DNA of 35,782 nt from Phycisphaerales bacterium (GTDB lineage: Bacteria > Planctomycetota > Phycisphaerae > Phycisphaerales > SM1A02). Under the pieces are notes generated by a model. That model ran no database searches, had not been told where the DNA came from, and worked only from the letters and a program-made list of their open reading frames with translations. The stretch is from positions 1-35,782 of the forward strand of contig JANQEQ010000143.1 of assembly GCA_028278245.1 (NCBI GenBank), read 5' to 3'. Below are positions 1 to 8,375 of the stretch, in pieces (within the stretch, counting starts at the first letter, position 1; each line of letters opens with the position of its first letter). The position numbers and the translations under genes were made by a program.

Positions 1-1253
1 TGCAGACGGATCGTCTCCGTGCTGGCCCCTTCCTGTTTCTCCGTGAGATGTCGATAGGTGACCGCGGGAACTTCAACGTGAATATCAACCCGATCAATCA
101 GCGGACGGGAGAGCCTGCCCAGATACCGTTCCATTGCCCGTTGGGAAACTTCATCGTTGGCGTGAGTACCTTTGGACGTGGGATTCAACGCACCCACCAG
201 CATGAACTGTGCGGGGAATTTAACCGAGCCATGTGCTCTGGCCACCGTAACCCAACCGTCTTCCAGGGGTTGGCGCAGGGTTTCCAGAACATCGCGACTG
301 AATTCTGGCATCTCATCCAGAAACAGGATTCCTCGATGTGCCAGGCTGACATCACCCGGCTTGGGAACGGTTCCACCGCCGATGATTGCAGGGGATGATG
401 CGGTGTGATGCGGAGAGCGTACCGGGCGGCGCAACATGAGCGGATCTCCGGCCGGGATCAAACCCACGCTGGAATAAATGCGCGTCACCTGTAATACTTC
501 CTCGCGCGACAGTGGCGGCAACACGCCGGGCAGTGCCTTGGCGATCATCGTCTTGCCCGTGCCTGCCGGCCCAATCATCAGAAGATTATGAGCACCGGCA
601 GCAGCGACGGTGACTGCGCGCTTGGCTGCTTCCTGACCCCGGATATGAGCAAAGTCCACCTCAGGCAACGCCTGGGCAACCATCGTCTCCACATCAAGAG
701 TGGGATGAGATGCAAGTTGCATCTGGCCGTTCAACCAGCTCACCACTTCGCCCAGGTTTTTGACGCCTCGTACTTCGATGCCATCAACGGCAGCTGCTTC
801 CGCTGCATTTGCAGCAGGCAGGACAACGCCTGTTGCACCCTGCTTTTGAGCCAGTGCTGCCAGACTTATTGCACCCTTGATCGAACGGACACGACCATCC
901 AGCGCCAGCTCGCCAGCAAAAAAATATCCCCCCATGTCCGGCCGATTACCGTCCCCCGACGGCATCAACGTGCCATCCGCTCCAAGCAATGCCAGTGCAA
1001 TAGGCAGATCGTATACCGGTCCCTCCTTGCGGACATCAGCCGGCGCGAGATTGATCGTGATACGACTCTGGGGAAAACGGAAGCCGCTGTTAAGTAGTGC
1101 GGTGCGAACACGCTCCACTGATTCCTTCACTGCAACATCTGGCAATCCCACCACCGTCGTCCTGGGTAATCCAACGGAGCTGAGGTCGGCTTCGATCTCA
1201 CACGCCGAGGCATCAATGCCCTGCAAAACAAAGCTGTGTACGCGACTGATCAC
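1..1253 (-). CDS. comM: ComM/YifB-type Mg-chelatase-like AAA+ ATPase (3' end cut off by window)
   Basis: The visible part encodes about 417 residues of a family usually near 500, so the C-terminus lies beyond base 1. Reading starts at a GTG at 1253 (MISRVHSF...), because an in-frame TGA lies two codons upstream. An N-terminal ChlI-like domain (GLPDVAVKES, NLAPAD) precedes the AAA+ module. Walker A is GPAGTGKT at about residues 227-234. Walker B is GILFLDEMPEF, followed by the family-typical REPLEDG-like segment LRQPLEDG. Homologues act in the cytoplasm as hexameric branch-migration helicases on recombination intermediates during natural transformation; older annotation calls them magnesium chelatase subunits or competence proteins. 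The next gene is divergent. Family assignment is very secure; a role in transformation here is inferred from homology. Confidence 0.93.
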   Translation of the reverse strand, partial: MISRVHSFVLQGIDASACEIEADLSSVGLPRTTVVGLPDVAVKESVERVRTALLNSGFRFPQSRITINLAPADVRKEGPVYDLPIALALLGADGTLMPSGDGNRPDMGGYFFAGELALDGRVRSIKGAISLAALAQKQGATGVVLPAANAAEAAAVDGIEVRGVKNLGEVVSWLNGQMQLASHPTLDVETMVAQALPEVDFAHIRGQEAAKRAVTVAAAGAHNLLMIGPAGTGKTMIAKALPGVLPPLSREEVLQVTRIYSSVGLIPAGDPLMLRRPVRSPHHTASSPAIIGGGTVPKPGDVSLAHRGILFLDEMPEFSRDVLETLRQPLEDGWVTVARAHGSVKFPAQFMLVGALNPTSKGTHANDEVSQRAMERYLGRLSRPLIDRVDIHVEVPAVTYRHLTEKQEGASTETIRL

Positions 1254-1354
1254 AATTCAATCATAACGTCCACTGGTATTTCGTGCGTTAACTCCTCCTA
1301 CCAGATACCATTTTTCATCATGAATGATTCTCTGGATGATGGAGCAGGTGCAAG

Positions 1355-2620
1355 ATGCATTGGATGATTGTCAGCGCACGGCACAACTACGACCAGGGCG
1401 GGATCGGTACTTATGTACAGCAGATGTTCAGACTGTCGCGTAGTCAGAATATGCGTCATACGCTTGTCACTCGGGCGCAAGATTCACTCACGCAACATCC
1501 TGATATTGTGCAATTAAGAACGATCGATCAGAATCCTGATTTTGCAGTGCGGATCGCGGGATTACGCCGAATCAATCGAATCCGGCCATACCGATATGGC
1601 CTGTGGTCACTTGCCGTGGCGCAGTTCATTCTGGATTATGAAGAAATCCCTGATGTGATCGAGTTTGTGGATACGCAGGCGGAAGGTTTTGTCTCACTGG
1701 CCAGTGATGCGATCAGAGAAAAATATCCCAACACGCTGTTTCTGGTCCACGCGCATACACCCATGTTTGTAGGTGAGCAGTTTGACCAGAATCTCAGCGA
1801 CTTTGGACAATCGATTTATCATGAATGGGAATGTCAGGCCATGCGAAACGCAGATGGCATTTTGACACCCAGCTCGATAATGAAGCAATTCATTGGCTCT
1901 GATCAGTGTGCAATCTGCCCCCCACCACTGGATTTATCACTGCTGGAATCGAAACATACTCCAACGCAGGAAGATACGATCTGCTGTGTGGGCACTGTGC
2001 AATTGCGCAAAGGAGTGGACGTGTGGGCGCGCAGTTTGAATGGAGTATTCGAAAGAAATTCAAAGGCGCGTGCTATCTTGATTGGTCCGGACACGATGAC
2101 ATCACCGAGTGGTGAAAGCATGGTGCAATACGTCCGCAGTCTTATCAAGCCGCAGTATGAATCTCGTTTTCAGTGGATGGGCCATTTGGAACATAATGAA
2201 CTGATGCAGATTGTGTCACAAGCTGCTCTGGTGGTTGTTCCGAGTCGATTTGAGAGTTTCAGCTACAGCGCTGCCGAATCTGTGCTCAGGGGGATTCCCA
2301 CAATCATGACGGACAAAGTCGGCCTGACTGAATACCTCGAAGATGCACTGATCATTCCCGCTGATGATGAGTCGGCATTTGCCGAGGCGCAATTGCGTGT
2401 TCTTGCCAACAGGAATTTTGAAATCAAACGCACATGTAATCTGCAACAGCAATTAGTGGAGCAGTTCGAACCGACGCGCATCATGCAAACAAGACTGAAC
2501 TGCCTGGATTTGTTCCGTGCTGGGAAAAAACACTACGAGCCCGATCTGTCAGATTCGATCATCATGATGCAGGACTATCTGAAAAGTATCGAAGCTGAAG
2601 AACTTAATATGATCTGTTGA
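1355..2620 (+). CDS. GT4-family glycosyltransferase (GT-B fold)
   Basis: This 421-residue protein has the two-domain layout of retaining GT-B glycosyltransferases. The N-terminal domain begins MHWMIVSARHNYDQ and has the glycine-rich GGIGTY loop at residues 15-20. The C-terminal nucleotide-sugar domain contains CVGTVQLRKGVD and the E-x7-E motif at E300-E308 (ESFSYSAAE), followed by GIPTIMTDKVGLTEYL. The ATG at 1355 follows a purine-rich GGAGCAGG, so the start is well placed. There are no membrane segments, so a cytosolic enzyme that transfers a sugar to a lipid- or polymer-linked acceptor is likely. It stands alone rather than in a polysaccharide cluster, so the donor and acceptor cannot be named. 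Confidence 0.9.
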   Translation: MHWMIVSARHNYDQGGIGTYVQQMFRLSRSQNMRHTLVTRAQDSLTQHPDIVQLRTIDQNPDFAVRIAGLRRINRIRPYRYGLWSLAVAQFILDYEEIPDVIEFVDTQAEGFVSLASDAIREKYPNTLFLVHAHTPMFVGEQFDQNLSDFGQSIYHEWECQAMRNADGILTPSSIMKQFIGSDQCAICPPPLDLSLLESKHTPTQEDTICCVGTVQLRKGVDVWARSLNGVFERNSKARAILIGPDTMTSPSGESMVQYVRSLIKPQYESRFQWMGHLEHNELMQIVSQAALVVVPSRFESFSYSAAESVLRGIPTIMTDKVGLTEYLEDALIIPADDESAFAEAQLRVLANRNFEIKRTCNLQQQLVEQFEPTRIMQTRLNCLDLFRAGKKHYEPDLSDSIIMMQDYLKSIEAEELNMIC

Positions 2621-2741
2621 GACAGACCAACAAATGAAACAAGTTTGGTGGTTACATCTTTCAGTTATGCCACTCATGCGGCGCAAACGCGGCAAAGCCA
2701 CGTCGCTTCATAAACGATGTTCTATCCACACTTGCTGCTAT

Positions 2742-3404
2742 TCAATGACGGGTTTTGAAACCGTTGGGCAGGCCGTCGGCATACTCCCACACAATCACTT
2801 CAAGATCCTGCACACCCCACTCGCGAGCAATTTCATGCGTGGGATAGAGGACATCGAGTCGGTGCCCCTTGATCCTCCCACCACGATCGAGGACGGGTAC
2901 GACGTTGCCGCCGTGGTAACCCGGTATGGAAATCATTGATCCCATCGGGAGCAATCGCGTATCTGCTGCGACGAGTTTCATGCCGTTGGTCCACACGGAA
3001 TATCCACTGGCGGTAATGCCGTCGGCAAATCGGCCACAGGATCTCTTGTCGGGACTGTACGCGGTGACTTTCATTGTCATCTGCTTGGCCGGCCGGATTG
3101 GTCGCCCATTGAACCAACGGATCTCTTCACCGCTCTGCGCATGAGGTTCAATATCTGAGGTTTCAATGATCAGATCATCGTGGATGATCGGTTGATCAGG
3201 ATTATTTGTGATCGGTTCATTGGAAGTTTGATTCCACGCCATGAGAAAGGGCACGGTTCGGTTGTTTGCCAACGCAGCCAGTGTGCTCACCGCTAACGCA
3301 GTCACAGCAATGATGCTCGCGCACCATAACAGTGCTCTTCGTTTCAGAAGAGATGTGCGCAGCGCAATCTCGGGGCAACGTTTTCGCATCTGAACCTTCC
3401 GCAT
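2742..3404 (-). CDS. Membrane-anchored 3D-domain (RlpA/MltA-like barrel) cell-wall protein
   Basis: The protein has 220 residues. A basic N-terminus is followed by one hydrophobic segment (about residues 25-46, ALLWCASIIAVTALAV), an anchor or signal, so the rest is extracytoplasmic. After a low-complexity linker (about 60-105), residues 108-210 form a 3D domain: VTAYSPDKRSCGRFADG, then TRLLPMGSMISIPGY, then the Asp signature with D173 (VLDRGGRIKGHRLD) and D184. The 3D double-psi barrel is related to lytic transglycosylase MltA and to Bacillus YocH-type proteins, so peptidoglycan cleavage or binding is inferred. The start is supported by GGAG 5-6 nt upstream on the minus strand. A second in-frame ATG lies five codons downstream. 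Confidence 0.85.
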   Translation of the reverse strand: MRKVQMRKRCPEIALRTSLLKRRALLWCASIIAVTALAVSTLAALANNRTVPFLMAWNQTSNEPITNNPDQPIIHDDLIIETSDIEPHAQSGEEIRWFNGRPIRPAKQMTMKVTAYSPDKRSCGRFADGITASGYSVWTNGMKLVAADTRLLPMGSMISIPGYHGGNVVPVLDRGGRIKGHRLDVLYPTHEIAREWGVQDLEVIVWEYADGLPNGFKTRH

Positions 3405-3640
3405 TTTTCTCCGGTGTACATCAGTCAGCCGCCCACCACGGCCGCTGGACTGATGACCTGGATTCCGGAAAAGGGGGGATAATAGAACAAACCAACCGGT
3501 CGGGACAAGCAGTTTGAGCCGGTTTTCTCAGACCATCTCTCATTGGGGATCAGCCCGAGCAATTTCACCCTCACCGAACATTTTCCAATCAAATATTGAA
3601 AATATGTGCTTCAGCGTCACTCAGCCCCTACACTGCAAGG

Positions 3641-4450
3641 GTGACCGTATTAGAGATTATCAGCTTGATTCTTACAGGTTTTCTGGCAGGTACACTGGGT
3701 GGAATGCTCGGTGTGGGCGGTTCCATCCTCATCATTCCCGCACTGACTATACTCCTGCACAAGAATCAGCAACTTTCACAAGCGGCTGCCATGCAGGTCA
3801 ACGTGTGTGTGGCTGCGGCAGCACTCCTGCGACATCACCGAGCGGGGGCTGTGTTCTGGGCATTCTGGCGACGCATGCTTCCAGCAGGATTTATCGCAAT
3901 CGTTATCGGGGTTATGGTCAGCAACACCCTGGATCACCTGATACTGGAACTGCTGTTCGGCCTGTTTCTTGCTTACGTCATTGCGGTCAACATCCGAAAA
4001 CTCGTTACAAAAAAAGCTGATTTTTCTCCGGATTCTGCCCATCCAGCCTGGACCACAGCAACTTTTGTTGGAACCATCATGGGATTTTCGGCTGGATTGC
4101 TTGGGATTGGTGGCGGGATCATTGCCGTTCCCCTCATGCAGCGTTTTGCTCGCCTGCCACTTCGACAGTGTATCGGGACCAGCGCTGCCGTAATGTGCCT
4201 GACCAGCGTTGTCGGCGCTGCAACTAAGAACCGTGCACTGTCCGGCCTGGTGGATTCTGACGGGATTTCATTGCAACTCACCTACGACGAGAGCCTGATA
4301 TTGGCCATTTGCCTTGCACCGACGGCAATACTGGGTGGTTTTCTGGGTGGCGGATTGACGCATCGCTTGCCCATACGCTGGATTCGGGTGGCATTCATCT
4401 TGCTTCTCAGTGTAGCCTGCGTGAGATTTCTCATGTCACCTTTCCAATAA
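3641..4450 (+). CDS. TSUP-family (TauE/SafE) anion exporter
   Basis: This is a hydrophobic protein of 269 residues when started at GTG 3641. A TTG at 3596 gives a 284-residue version but adds a non-hydrophobic tail and has no better ribosome site. Two internally repeated halves each begin with the TSUP glycine motif: GTLGGMLGVGGSILIIPAL and GFSAGLLGIGGGIIAVPLM. About eight membrane segments can be seen. The family exports or imports sulfite, sulfoacetate and related organosulfur anions across the inner membrane. The nearby cysteine desulfurase and sulfhydrylase genes are too distant to assign a substrate. htpX follows 33 nt downstream on the same strand, so cotranscription is possible. Confidence 0.85.
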   Translation: MTVLEIISLILTGFLAGTLGGMLGVGGSILIIPALTILLHKNQQLSQAAAMQVNVCVAAAALLRHHRAGAVFWAFWRRMLPAGFIAIVIGVMVSNTLDHLILELLFGLFLAYVIAVNIRKLVTKKADFSPDSAHPAWTTATFVGTIMGFSAGLLGIGGGIIAVPLMQRFARLPLRQCIGTSAAVMCLTSVVGAATKNRALSGLVDSDGISLQLTYDESLILAICLAPTAILGGFLGGGLTHRLPIRWIRVAFILLLSVACVRFLMSPFQ

Positions 4451-4483
4451 TGTATTGCTCAACAGAAAGGCCCGAATCCACCC

Positions 4484-5323
4484 ATGTCAGTGTTCTATAA
4501 CAATATGAAAACGGCCATGCTCCTTGCAGCTTTGATGGGCTTGCTCGTATGGATAGGCTCGTTCTGGGGTGCCGGAGGCATGATTTTCGCGGGAGTTATT
4601 GCATTGGCGATGAACTTCACCGCATGGTATGCCTCTGACAAGATCGCAATTGCCGCCATGAGAGGCAAACCGGTTGATGAGTCAAATGCACCGGAACTCT
4701 TGCGGAAGGTAGAGCGCCTGTCAGACCGCGCGCAGCTACCCATGCCGAAGGTATATCTCTGCCCACAGGAAGCTCCCAATGCCTTTGCCACCGGACGCAA
4801 TCCGAAGCATGCAGCTGTGGCCGTCACCATGGGAGCATTACATCTCCTGGACCACAATGAACTGGAAGGCGTACTGGCACACGAACTGGCCCACATCAAG
4901 AACCGTGATACGTTGACTTCGTGTATTGCGGCCACGGTTGCGGGCATATTCAGCATGCTCGCGCAGTTTGCTCTGTTTTTCGGAGCGGGAAATCGACAGG
5001 GCGGCAATCCGCTTGCGCTGCTCGGCATGGTATTACTCGGTGCATTGGGGGCAGCATTGATCAAGGCGATGATCAGCCGATCACGCGAGTTTGTTGCCGA
5101 TGCTGATGGAGCGAAGATCGCAGGCTCACCACACGGACTCGCATCGGCGCTACAAAAACTGGAAAACGTTGCGCGCAGGGTTCCGCTTCAAAATCCAAAC
5201 CCGGCAATGAACAACCTGTTTATCGTCGAGCCATTCGTCGGTAAGACCTTGACAAACCTGTTTGCGAGTCACCCTCCAACAGAAGATCGCATCCGCGCTT
5301 TGATGAAGGAAAACAGGGGATAA
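4484..5323 (+). CDS. htpX: HtpX-type membrane zinc metalloprotease
   Basis: At 279 residues it has the usual HtpX length. Two N-terminal membrane segments (about residues 9-30 and 31-52) are followed by the cytoplasmic catalytic domain. HELAH at residues 133-137 binds zinc, and E202 in SREFVADADGAKI is the expected third ligand. Two more hydrophobic segments lie at about 145-165 and 176-196. HtpX works with FtsH in quality control of inner-membrane proteins and is often under envelope-stress or heat-shock control, though no such promoter is evident here. An AAAGG lies about 12 nt before the ATG. The gene converges on plsC, with only 17 bp between the two stop codons. Confidence 0.93.
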   Translation: MSVFYNNMKTAMLLAALMGLLVWIGSFWGAGGMIFAGVIALAMNFTAWYASDKIAIAAMRGKPVDESNAPELLRKVERLSDRAQLPMPKVYLCPQEAPNAFATGRNPKHAAVAVTMGALHLLDHNELEGVLAHELAHIKNRDTLTSCIAATVAGIFSMLAQFALFFGAGNRQGGNPLALLGMVLLGALGAALIKAMISRSREFVADADGAKIAGSPHGLASALQKLENVARRVPLQNPNPAMNNLFIVEPFVGKTLTNLFASHPPTEDRIRALMKENRG

Positions 5324-5342
5324 GCTCATCGATTCGTGAGCT
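5323..5342. terminator. Possible bidirectional hairpin between htpX and plsC
   Basis: AGCTCA at 5323-5328 pairs with TGAGCT at 5337-5342 around an 8-nt loop, exactly between two convergent stop codons. The stem has only 6 bp and neither strand shows a clear U tract. A termination role is inferred mainly from position. Confidence 0.3.
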
Positions 5343-6069
5343 AACTCTCCTCATTCTCCCAATACGGAGAATCTGCGGGACCACGTGGTGGATATTTCCC
5401 ATTGGTCACAGCGCGAAGTTCCTGTCTGAGTTGAAGGCGCATTGTTTCGATTTCCCGCTTCAGCTTTGCCAGCGCAGCATCAGTGCCAAGTTCCTCAAGC
5501 TCAGCATGTGAAATCGGAGTGCCAGCCCTAGATACGATCCTGCCGGTCAGCCGGGGAAAAGATCGACTGGGAGGCCAAATTTCATGTGCCCCTTCCACAG
5601 CAAGAGTGACAATTGTGGCATTGGAGCGCTGTTGCAGCAGCACTACACCACGTTTGAACTCACCCAAAGCTCCATCACGCGTGCGTGTTCCTTCGGGAAA
5701 AAGCAGGATGCTACGCCCGGCTTTCAATTCCCGTAATGCGGTTTTGAAGGCTACAACATCACTCGCGCCTCGTTCCAGCGGTACTGCTCCCAGCATTCTG
5801 ATGACTGTTCCAAAGACTGGAATACGAAACAGGCTGGCTCGGGCAAGCGAGCGAAATTGTCTCTGACATACCAGCAATCCGACTGCGGGTGGATCAAAGT
5901 GTGATTGATGATTCGACGCGTAAATCACAGGTCCACTCTGAGGAAGATCATCAGGTTGAACCAGCCGATAGTGATAGAACGTCCGCAAAAATAACCAGAC
6001 CAGATAACACCATAAGCGCCAGAACTGATGTCTCCAATAGTGGCCTTTTGTGTGGGGGTGGAATTTCAT
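5341..6069 (-). CDS. plsC: 1-acyl-sn-glycerol-3-phosphate acyltransferase
   Basis: This 242-residue protein carries the acyltransferase motifs NHQSHFD (N53-D59, the NHx4D catalytic box) and FPEGTR (residues 124-129, phosphate binding). It has an N-terminal hydrophobic stretch (about 17-32). It acylates lysophosphatidate to phosphatidate at the membrane in phospholipid synthesis. Its ATG overlaps the cmk stop in an ATGA (6066-6069), so translation is probably coupled. The cmk-plsC order is a recurrent bacterial arrangement. Odd feature: the N-terminal codons read through the word GTGTGGGG on the opposite strand (6050-6057), part of a repeat scattered over the window. Confidence 0.92.
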   Translation of the reverse strand: MKFHPHTKGHYWRHQFWRLWCYLVWLFLRTFYHYRLVQPDDLPQSGPVIYASNHQSHFDPPAVGLLVCQRQFRSLARASLFRIPVFGTVIRMLGAVPLERGASDVVAFKTALRELKAGRSILLFPEGTRTRDGALGEFKRGVVLLQQRSNATIVTLAVEGAHEIWPPSRSFPRLTGRIVSRAGTPISHAELEELGTDAALAKLKREIETMRLQLRQELRAVTNGKYPPRGPADSPYWENEES

Positions 6070-6797
6070 GCGGTCTGATCCACATTCAGGATTTTTTCCC
6101 GCACAATTGCTTCCAACATATCCACAACTTCCAGTTTTGAATGATCATCGGTATTGATCACAATCGCACCGTCAGGACAGGTCAGTGGATCATCAGCCCG
6201 GGTGGAGTCAATGTGGTCGCGGTTCTTGATATCCGCCAATACTTCTGACTCGTCGACAGTTTTACCCTGAGCTGACAACTGGCGCATTCGACGCTGCGCC
6301 CGAATTGTCACATCGGAATCGAGGTAAAAGCGCAAAGGGGCATCGGGAAATACTGCTGATCCCTGGTCACGGCCTTCACTGATCAAGCGGGGATGTTGCC
6401 TGGCGATCCGCCGTTGCAACATGACAAGAACCTTTCGCACTTCACTTTGAGCTGCAACCGGAGAGACGATGGCGCTCACATCCATATCACGAATTCTTCG
6501 GCTTACATCGCGCTCTCCCAGCATGAGCGCGGGTGGTTTTCGGGTCCAATCGAAATTCAGATCGATTTTCTGAACAGCCTCCGCCAACGCCGATCCGTTT
6601 GTCGGTTCAATTTCCTGATCCAGAGCGATCACAGCAACGGCACGGTACATTGCCCCGGTATCGAGATAATCAAGAGATAACCGTTGGGCAAGCAACTGTG
6701 CAACTGAAGATTTTCCCGTACCGGCAGGTCCGTCGATCGTGATGATCACGGGAGGAAGTGTTTGACAACAGTTACCTGCGTGCATGAAGCATCTCAT
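6066..6797 (-). CDS. cmk: Cytidylate kinase
   Basis: The product phosphorylates CMP/dCMP with ATP. The P-loop is GPAGTGKS at residues 23-30, and the CMP-site segment DTGAMYRAVA starts at residue 46. The lid and C-terminal part include ISEGRDQGSAVFPDA, matching the family's GRDxGTVVFPDA, and FYLDSDVTIRAQRR. The length of 243 residues is slightly long because of a 16-residue extension before VIITIDGPAG. ATG 6797 is chosen because it overlaps the upstream stop (ATGA, 6794-6797); an internal ATG at 6785 is the alternative. Middle gene of a three-gene overlapping operon. Confidence 0.94.
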   Translation of the reverse strand: MRCFMHAGNCCQTLPPVIITIDGPAGTGKSSVAQLLAQRLSLDYLDTGAMYRAVAVIALDQEIEPTNGSALAEAVQKIDLNFDWTRKPPALMLGERDVSRRIRDMDVSAIVSPVAAQSEVRKVLVMLQRRIARQHPRLISEGRDQGSAVFPDAPLRFYLDSDVTIRAQRRMRQLSAQGKTVDESEVLADIKNRDHIDSTRADDPLTCPDGAIVINTDDHSKLEVVDMLEAIVREKILNVDQTA

Positions 6798-7582
6798 TCA
6801 GCATCGATTGCCGCCTGAAGAGTCTGCCGGGCTATTTCAATCGACTTCATAGGATCGTCCTCACCGACATACTCTATGGCCAGCGTATTGACAAAACCGA
6901 CATTACGAATCGTGGCGACACATTCCTCGAGTCCGTACCCGACATGCACTTTCTTCCGGTTGAATTTTTTTACCGTGGCGTGGATTGCACCGGCATAGGG
7001 AGCAAGCTTCCGAAGCGTGTCGACGGGATCACCTGATTCAGCAGCATGGCCAAAGCTCGGCAATGAACCGATGCGAAAACCACCGATGCGTTTAATGAGT
7101 TCAGTTAATCGATCGGGAGACTTGGTGAGCCCCTCATGTGGCGACAGGAGGACATTCAATTCCAGACGTTCAATGGCCGGCATGACCGCACGCATCTCAC
7201 TCACAAACTGATCCACCGCTTCGTCCGTATCGGGACCGTGAAATTTGAGTGATAAAGCACTACATCCCAATCGATGTGCCGCAGCCGCCAGGCGACGGAT
7301 TCGGTCCTTGCTGATCTCGCGTTGTGATTCATCGGGATCAATCAATGAAAGTGGTGCGTCTTCGATCAGCACCAGACATGGGCAGGCTGCCTTATCTGCC
7401 CGGTCACGCAGTTTGTCCAAGCGAGCATGGTCCCAGCCGGACAGAAGCGAGGCCTGAATATTCAATCCCCGGAGCAGAAGTTGATTGCTGGTAAACGCCG
7501 GCAGATCAAGAATATCCAGCGCATCATCCTGCTCGGACTGCAGACGACTTTTCAGAGATCGTGTGGATAATGTCAGGAGCAT
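6794..7582 (-). CDS. Sugar-phosphate isomerase/epimerase-like TIM-barrel protein
   Basis: This 262-residue protein has the alternation of short hydrophobic strands and helices typical of xylose-isomerase-like TIM barrels (AP endonuclease 2 family). Examples are LGCSALSLKFHG, RLELNVLLSPHEG, YAGAIHATVKKF and TLAIEYVGEDDP. The LAIEYVGEDDP strand near the C-terminus matches the metal-binding Glu strand of the family. The substrate cannot be told. It is the first gene of an operon with cmk and plsC, joined by 4-nt overlaps, which is an unusual pairing. The ATG at 7582 lacks a clear Shine-Dalgarno. A weak promoter candidate lies just upstream. Confidence 0.75.
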   Translation of the reverse strand: MLLTLSTRSLKSRLQSEQDDALDILDLPAFTSNQLLLRGLNIQASLLSGWDHARLDKLRDRADKAACPCLVLIEDAPLSLIDPDESQREISKDRIRRLAAAAHRLGCSALSLKFHGPDTDEAVDQFVSEMRAVMPAIERLELNVLLSPHEGLTKSPDRLTELIKRIGGFRIGSLPSFGHAAESGDPVDTLRKLAPYAGAIHATVKKFNRKKVHVGYGLEECVATIRNVGFVNTLAIEYVGEDDPMKSIEIARQTLQAAIDAE

Positions 7583-7594
7583 AAGAGGAACTGA

Positions 7595-7625
7595 ATAAAA
7601 GGTAGCCGGAAGTCTATCGTGTCAA
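7595..7625 (-). promoter_or_regulatory. Candidate sigma70-like promoter of the isomerase-cmk-plsC operon
   Basis: On the minus strand a perfect TTGACA (7620-7625) precedes TTTTAT (7595-7600) with a 19-nt spacer, 13 nt before the start codon. The -35 box is excellent, but the spacer is long and the -10 poor, so this is tentative. Confidence 0.35.
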
Positions 7626-7669
7626 TGGGAGTGGGCAACCCTATGGCAATCGTCTAACAACACGATCTG

Positions 7670-7711
7670 AGTAAAAAGAAAACGTCGACCTTATGAGGGC
7701 CGACGTTTTCC
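7670..7711 (-). terminator. Intrinsic terminator on the minus strand with no known upstream gene
   Basis: Arms 7679-7690 and 7698-7709 form a 12-bp stem around a 7-nt loop. Read as minus-strand RNA the only imperfect pair is a G-U wobble, whereas the plus-strand RNA would have an A-C mismatch. The stem is followed on the minus strand by UUUUCUUUUU. Both points say it terminates leftward transcription. No recognisable leftward gene ends here: the region to the right (7712-7991) is the leader of the rightward gcvH gene. Confidence 0.7.
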
Positions 7712-7991
7712 GGAGGGGAGAAAGATCCATATTGATCACAGTCATTGTCAAATCAAATCAACCTTTATGATAGTGGTCACTCAGAAAAAACGCAAAAAAG
7801 TTTATGTATTTTACCCAACTTTCCTGCATACAATCTTAAGTTCTTGATCATACGGAGCTTCTGAATCAAGTTGACGTGGAAAAACTGCTGATCAAAGTTC
7901 AATTTCAGGTCAAATCCGGCACTTGCTGCCGCCTGTGCGAAGATTATGATGTGCCGAATCAAAAAATAATTGCTTCGGAGGTCCATGATCC

Positions 7992-8375
7992 ATGCCCAGC
8001 CCTGACAACTGCCGATTTGCGGAATCTCACGAGTGGTTTCGTCTTGAGGGTGACATTGTCACCGTCGGCATCTCGCTCTTTGCTGCCACTGAACTGACCG
8101 ACATCACTTACGTCGAAACTCAACCGGTCGGTACCGCGATTAATCCGGGTGATTGCCTGGGTGAAGTCGAATCAGTCAAGACCACCAGCGACATCTATTG
8201 TGCGGTAGGTGGTACGATCGTTGAAGTCAATGAAGCGGTCGATGCTGATCCTTCGCTGGTCAATACCGATCCGTTCGGGGCGGGGTGGCTGGTCAAGATT
8301 CAAACCGCTGATCCGACGCCTCTGGACAACCTGATGGATCAACAAACCTATGACGCAAAATACCCGGTCGACTGA
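7992..8375 (+). CDS. gcvH: Glycine cleavage system H protein (lipoyl carrier)
   Basis: This 127-residue lipoyl-domain protein starts like GcvH (RFAESHEWFRLEGDIVTVGIS). The lipoylated lysine is K63 in GEVESVKTTSDIY, the ESVK signature. The start is fixed by GGAGG 10 nt upstream. In the glycine cleavage complex it shuttles the aminomethyl group between GcvP, GcvT and GcvL in the cytoplasm. Here gcvT and gcvP are absent. Instead the gene overlaps a downstream ABC-exporter ATPase by 26 nt, an unusual partner. In some bacteria stand-alone H proteins serve lipoate assembly or relay; whether that applies here is unknown. Confidence 0.93.
   Translation: MPSPDNCRFAESHEWFRLEGDIVTVGISLFAATELTDITYVETQPVGTAINPGDCLGEVESVKTTSDIYCAVGGTIVEVNEAVDADPSLVNTDPFGAGWLVKIQTADPTPLDNLMDQQTYDAKYPVD

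Larger units (their letters stand above)
7583..7991. other. Intergenic region before gcvH
   Basis: This 409-bp gap holds the minus-strand terminator, a weak promoter candidate for the leftward operon and the GGAGG (7977-7981) of gcvH. The stretch 7740-7970 is AT-rich. A 69-codon minus-strand frame (7777-7986) has no ribosome site and no recognisable motif. No glycine-riboswitch features were seen ahead of gcvH. Confidence 0.5.

Noticed and set aside
2634-2939. 101-codon plus-strand frame
   Set aside because: Lies largely antisense to the well-supported 3D-domain gene and has no recognisable motif.
7777-7986. 69-codon minus-strand frame before the orphan terminator
   Set aside because: No ribosome site or motif; kept only as part of the question about a leftward transcript.
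7712-7991. Glycine riboswitch ahead of gcvH
   Set aside because: None of the conserved aptamer segments were seen.
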